The position numbers and the translations under genes are program-made. Under the pieces are notes generated by a model. It did not search any database and was not told the origin of the DNA. It saw nothing but the letters and a program-made list of their open reading frames with translations. Of a stretch of 6,516 nt of DNA, positions 5,770 through 6,516 are shown piece by piece. This DNA is from DASXMX01 sp036794395 (GTDB lineage Bacteria > Planctomycetota > Phycisphaerae > Tepidisphaerales > Tepidisphaeraceae). Numbering within the stretch: the stretch's first letter is position 1; each line of letters starts with the position of its first letter. The DNA lies in assembly GCA_036794395.1 (NCBI GenBank), contig DAIRGS010000379.1, positions 1 through 6,516 of the forward strand, written 5' to 3'.

Positions 5770-5810
5770 GTTCCCCGTTCGCCCTCTGCGGCGAAGGGCG
5801 AACGGGGAAC
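5770..5810. repeat. Perfect 16-bp hairpin inside the element
   Basis: GTTCCCCGTTCGCCCT (5770-5785) and its exact complement AGGGCGAACGGGGAAC (5795-5810) flank a 9-nt loop CTGCGGCGA. No T-run follows on either strand, so it is not a standard terminator. It fits a structural part of a mobile element or a REP-like palindrome. Confidence 0.9.
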
Positions 5811-5870
5811 TTCAATGTTGGGCGGGGAGCTTCTGGAGGCGAGGCATTCGGAATCCGCGGCATTGTCGGG

Positions 5871-5890
5871 AGTTCCGCAGGGGCGGAACT
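5871..5890. repeat. Perfect 8-bp hairpin near the element centre
   Basis: AGTTCCGC (5871-5878), loop AGGG, GCGGAACT (5883-5890), followed by GTGTCCCCC. It lies close to the midpoint between the two arms. Confidence 0.8.
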
Positions 5891-6154
5891 GTGTCCCCCT
5901 TTGTTCATCCCCCAGCAATAAGTTTCCTTCCGACCCTGCATTTGAAGATCTTCGGGAGGAAACGAACTTGCGGATCACGTGAGCGGGGCGCAGGCCAAGC
6001 GCAGCAATCGCGAGGGGGATGACGCGAACAACCAGCATACGCCCATGCTTTGGGGCACACTCCGGCTCGCGGCGTGACGCTTGCCATCGCGTAGACGGCC
6101 GGAGGCTCGCGGGCGAATTGAAGGGAACTTTCGACACCCATCCCCCCCGCCCAC

Positions 6155-6327
6155 CCACACCGCGTCGCGCAGCGATTCGACTACACCCAAGCCCAAATAC
6201 CCCAGGGCAGCCTCGACACCAACGTGAACAGCGCAATTCGGCCTGCGGTGAGCGCAGCCGAATCCGTACTCCGAATTTGAAGCTGGCACGCCATAACTTC
6301 CAGCGTCAGCCTTTTTAACTGGATCTT
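6155..6327 (-). repeat. Right arm of the inverted-repeat element
   Basis: Reverse-complement counterpart of the left arm. Complements of the landmark words are at 6321-6327 (GGATCTT), 6298-6310, 6281-6292, 6259-6275 and 6237-6254. The inner end (about 6155-6180) pairs with the left arm's GGAATCGCGACGCGATGCGG region. Confidence 0.85.
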
Positions 6328-6334
6328 GTATTTT

Positions 6335-6360
6335 GGAATGCCGGAATTCTCGGACATTCC
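6335..6360. repeat. Short hairpin at the junction of element and tandem repeat
   Basis: GGAATGCCG (6335-6343) pairs with CGGACATTCC (6351-6360) with one bulged A, around the loop GAATTCT. Its right half is the start of the first 56-bp tandem unit. Confidence 0.65.
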
Positions 6361-6466
6361 CCCACTATTTATAGAATTGTCAAATGTCAAGCGTTGACCC
6401 CATTCGCGTGCATTCCCCCGCTATTTATAGAATTGTCAAATGTCAAGCGTTGACCCCGTTTGCGTG
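6355..6466 (+). repeat. 56-bp unit repeated twice, each with the 24-bp repeat
   Basis: Copy 1 is 6355-6410 and copy 2 is 6411-6466, with three mismatches (6364/6420, 6402/6458, 6405/6461). Each unit runs CATTCCCCC, CTATTTATAG, AAT, the 24-bp repeat (6378-6401 and 6434-6457), then TTNGCGTG. The 24-mer is identical to the copy at 3704-3727 and in the same orientation. The remaining bases 6467-6516 hold nothing that I can identify. Confidence 0.93.
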
Positions 6467-6516
6467 GAGCTGAGGTATTATTGGTTGGACGGGGAATGGG
6501 CGGAAGGGACGGGGGT

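Larger units (their letters stand above)
5405..6327. mobile_element. Large inverted-repeat element, about 0.92 kb, probably non-autonomous
   Basis: Two arms of about 175 bp face each other. The left arm (5405-5580, +) matches the reverse complement of the right arm (6155-6327) over its length, with small gaps. Exact shared words in order are AAGATCC, GCTGACGCTGGAA, GGCGTGCCAGCT, TTCGGAGTACGGATTCG and CGCTCACCGCAGGCCGAA. Weaker similarity seems to continue inward, so this may be two inverted copies of one dispersed repeat. Base skew fits: G-rich to the left, C-rich to the right. No transposase is encoded in the 574-bp centre, and I see no target-site duplication at the outer ends. Both arms translate to similar peptides (SEYGF..AHRRP..AVH), but the differences between arms fall at all three codon positions and mostly change the residue, so the element is most likely non-coding. 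Confidence 0.75.

Noticed and set aside
5334..5921. + strand open frame of 195 codons through the left inverted arm
   Set aside because: It crosses the inverted repeat and both hairpins, and the two arm copies of the same frame differ equally at all codon positions. There is no domain or ribosome binding site.
5709..6289. - strand open frames within the inverted-repeat element
   Set aside because: They are mirror translations of the right arm and GC-rich centre. They overlap each other in different frames and show no protein signature.

Overview
The window looks like chromosomal DNA of a high-GC planctomycete, probably from the Phycisphaerae side of the phylum. This is inferred from several signs, not from any database match. 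A long sigma-70-type factor carries extra N-terminal helix-turn-helix segments and an 'ATxAxxKxFARS' version of region 2.3. There is a lone Flp-type pilin gene. Intergenic DNA holds several copies of the CCACGGAGGCACGGAGG-like dispersed repeat, and a GCCGCAAGCGGC palindrome follows a gene. Coding strands are strongly G-rich, and none of the gene starts has a strong Shine-Dalgarno site except the pilin gene.

Layout. Bases 1-140 are a 7-bp tandem array with a higher-order 56-bp pattern. A glycosyltransferase-like gene (174-971, +) starts just after it and ends in a separate cysteine-containing C-terminal tail. Bases 972-1257 hold fragments of dispersed repeats and no convincing gene. A strong hairpin at 1258-1298, followed on the + strand by a T-rich stretch, sits between this gene and the convergent Flp pilin gene (1419-1586, -). 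The pilin gene is divergent from a 549-residue sigma-factor gene (1866-3515, +), with 279 bp between them. The sigma factor has three probable DNA-binding segments ahead of a core whose regions 2.3 and 4.2 depart from the consensus at functional positions.

Bases 3516-3767 are again repeat-rich: two dispersed repeat fragments, a 24-bp repeat with an upstream inverted partner, and a 17-bp tandem array that supplies an ATG in each of the three frames. Two + strand genes follow: a leucine-rich-repeat-like protein (3774-4715) and a small protein (4827-5288) whose C-terminal half resembles immunity-type proteins of toxin loci. From 5289 to the end I find no convincing gene. Most of that stretch is a roughly 0.92-kb structure bounded by inverted arms of about 175 bp (5405-5580 and 6155-6327), with internal perfect hairpins. 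It is followed by a 56-bp unit repeated twice (6355-6466) that contains two more copies of the same 24-bp repeat seen at 3704.

How the parts may work together. The left half is ordinary chromosome: surface glycosylation or pilus genes and a regulator. The right half (about 3.7-6.5 kb) reads as an accessory segment, with an LRR-like gene and an immunity-like gene lying between direct copies of the 24-bp repeat, next to a large inverted-repeat element. The most notable points are the altered sigma factor, the repeat-bounded LRR/immunity-like pair, and the inverted-repeat element, whose substitution pattern argues that it does not code for protein.
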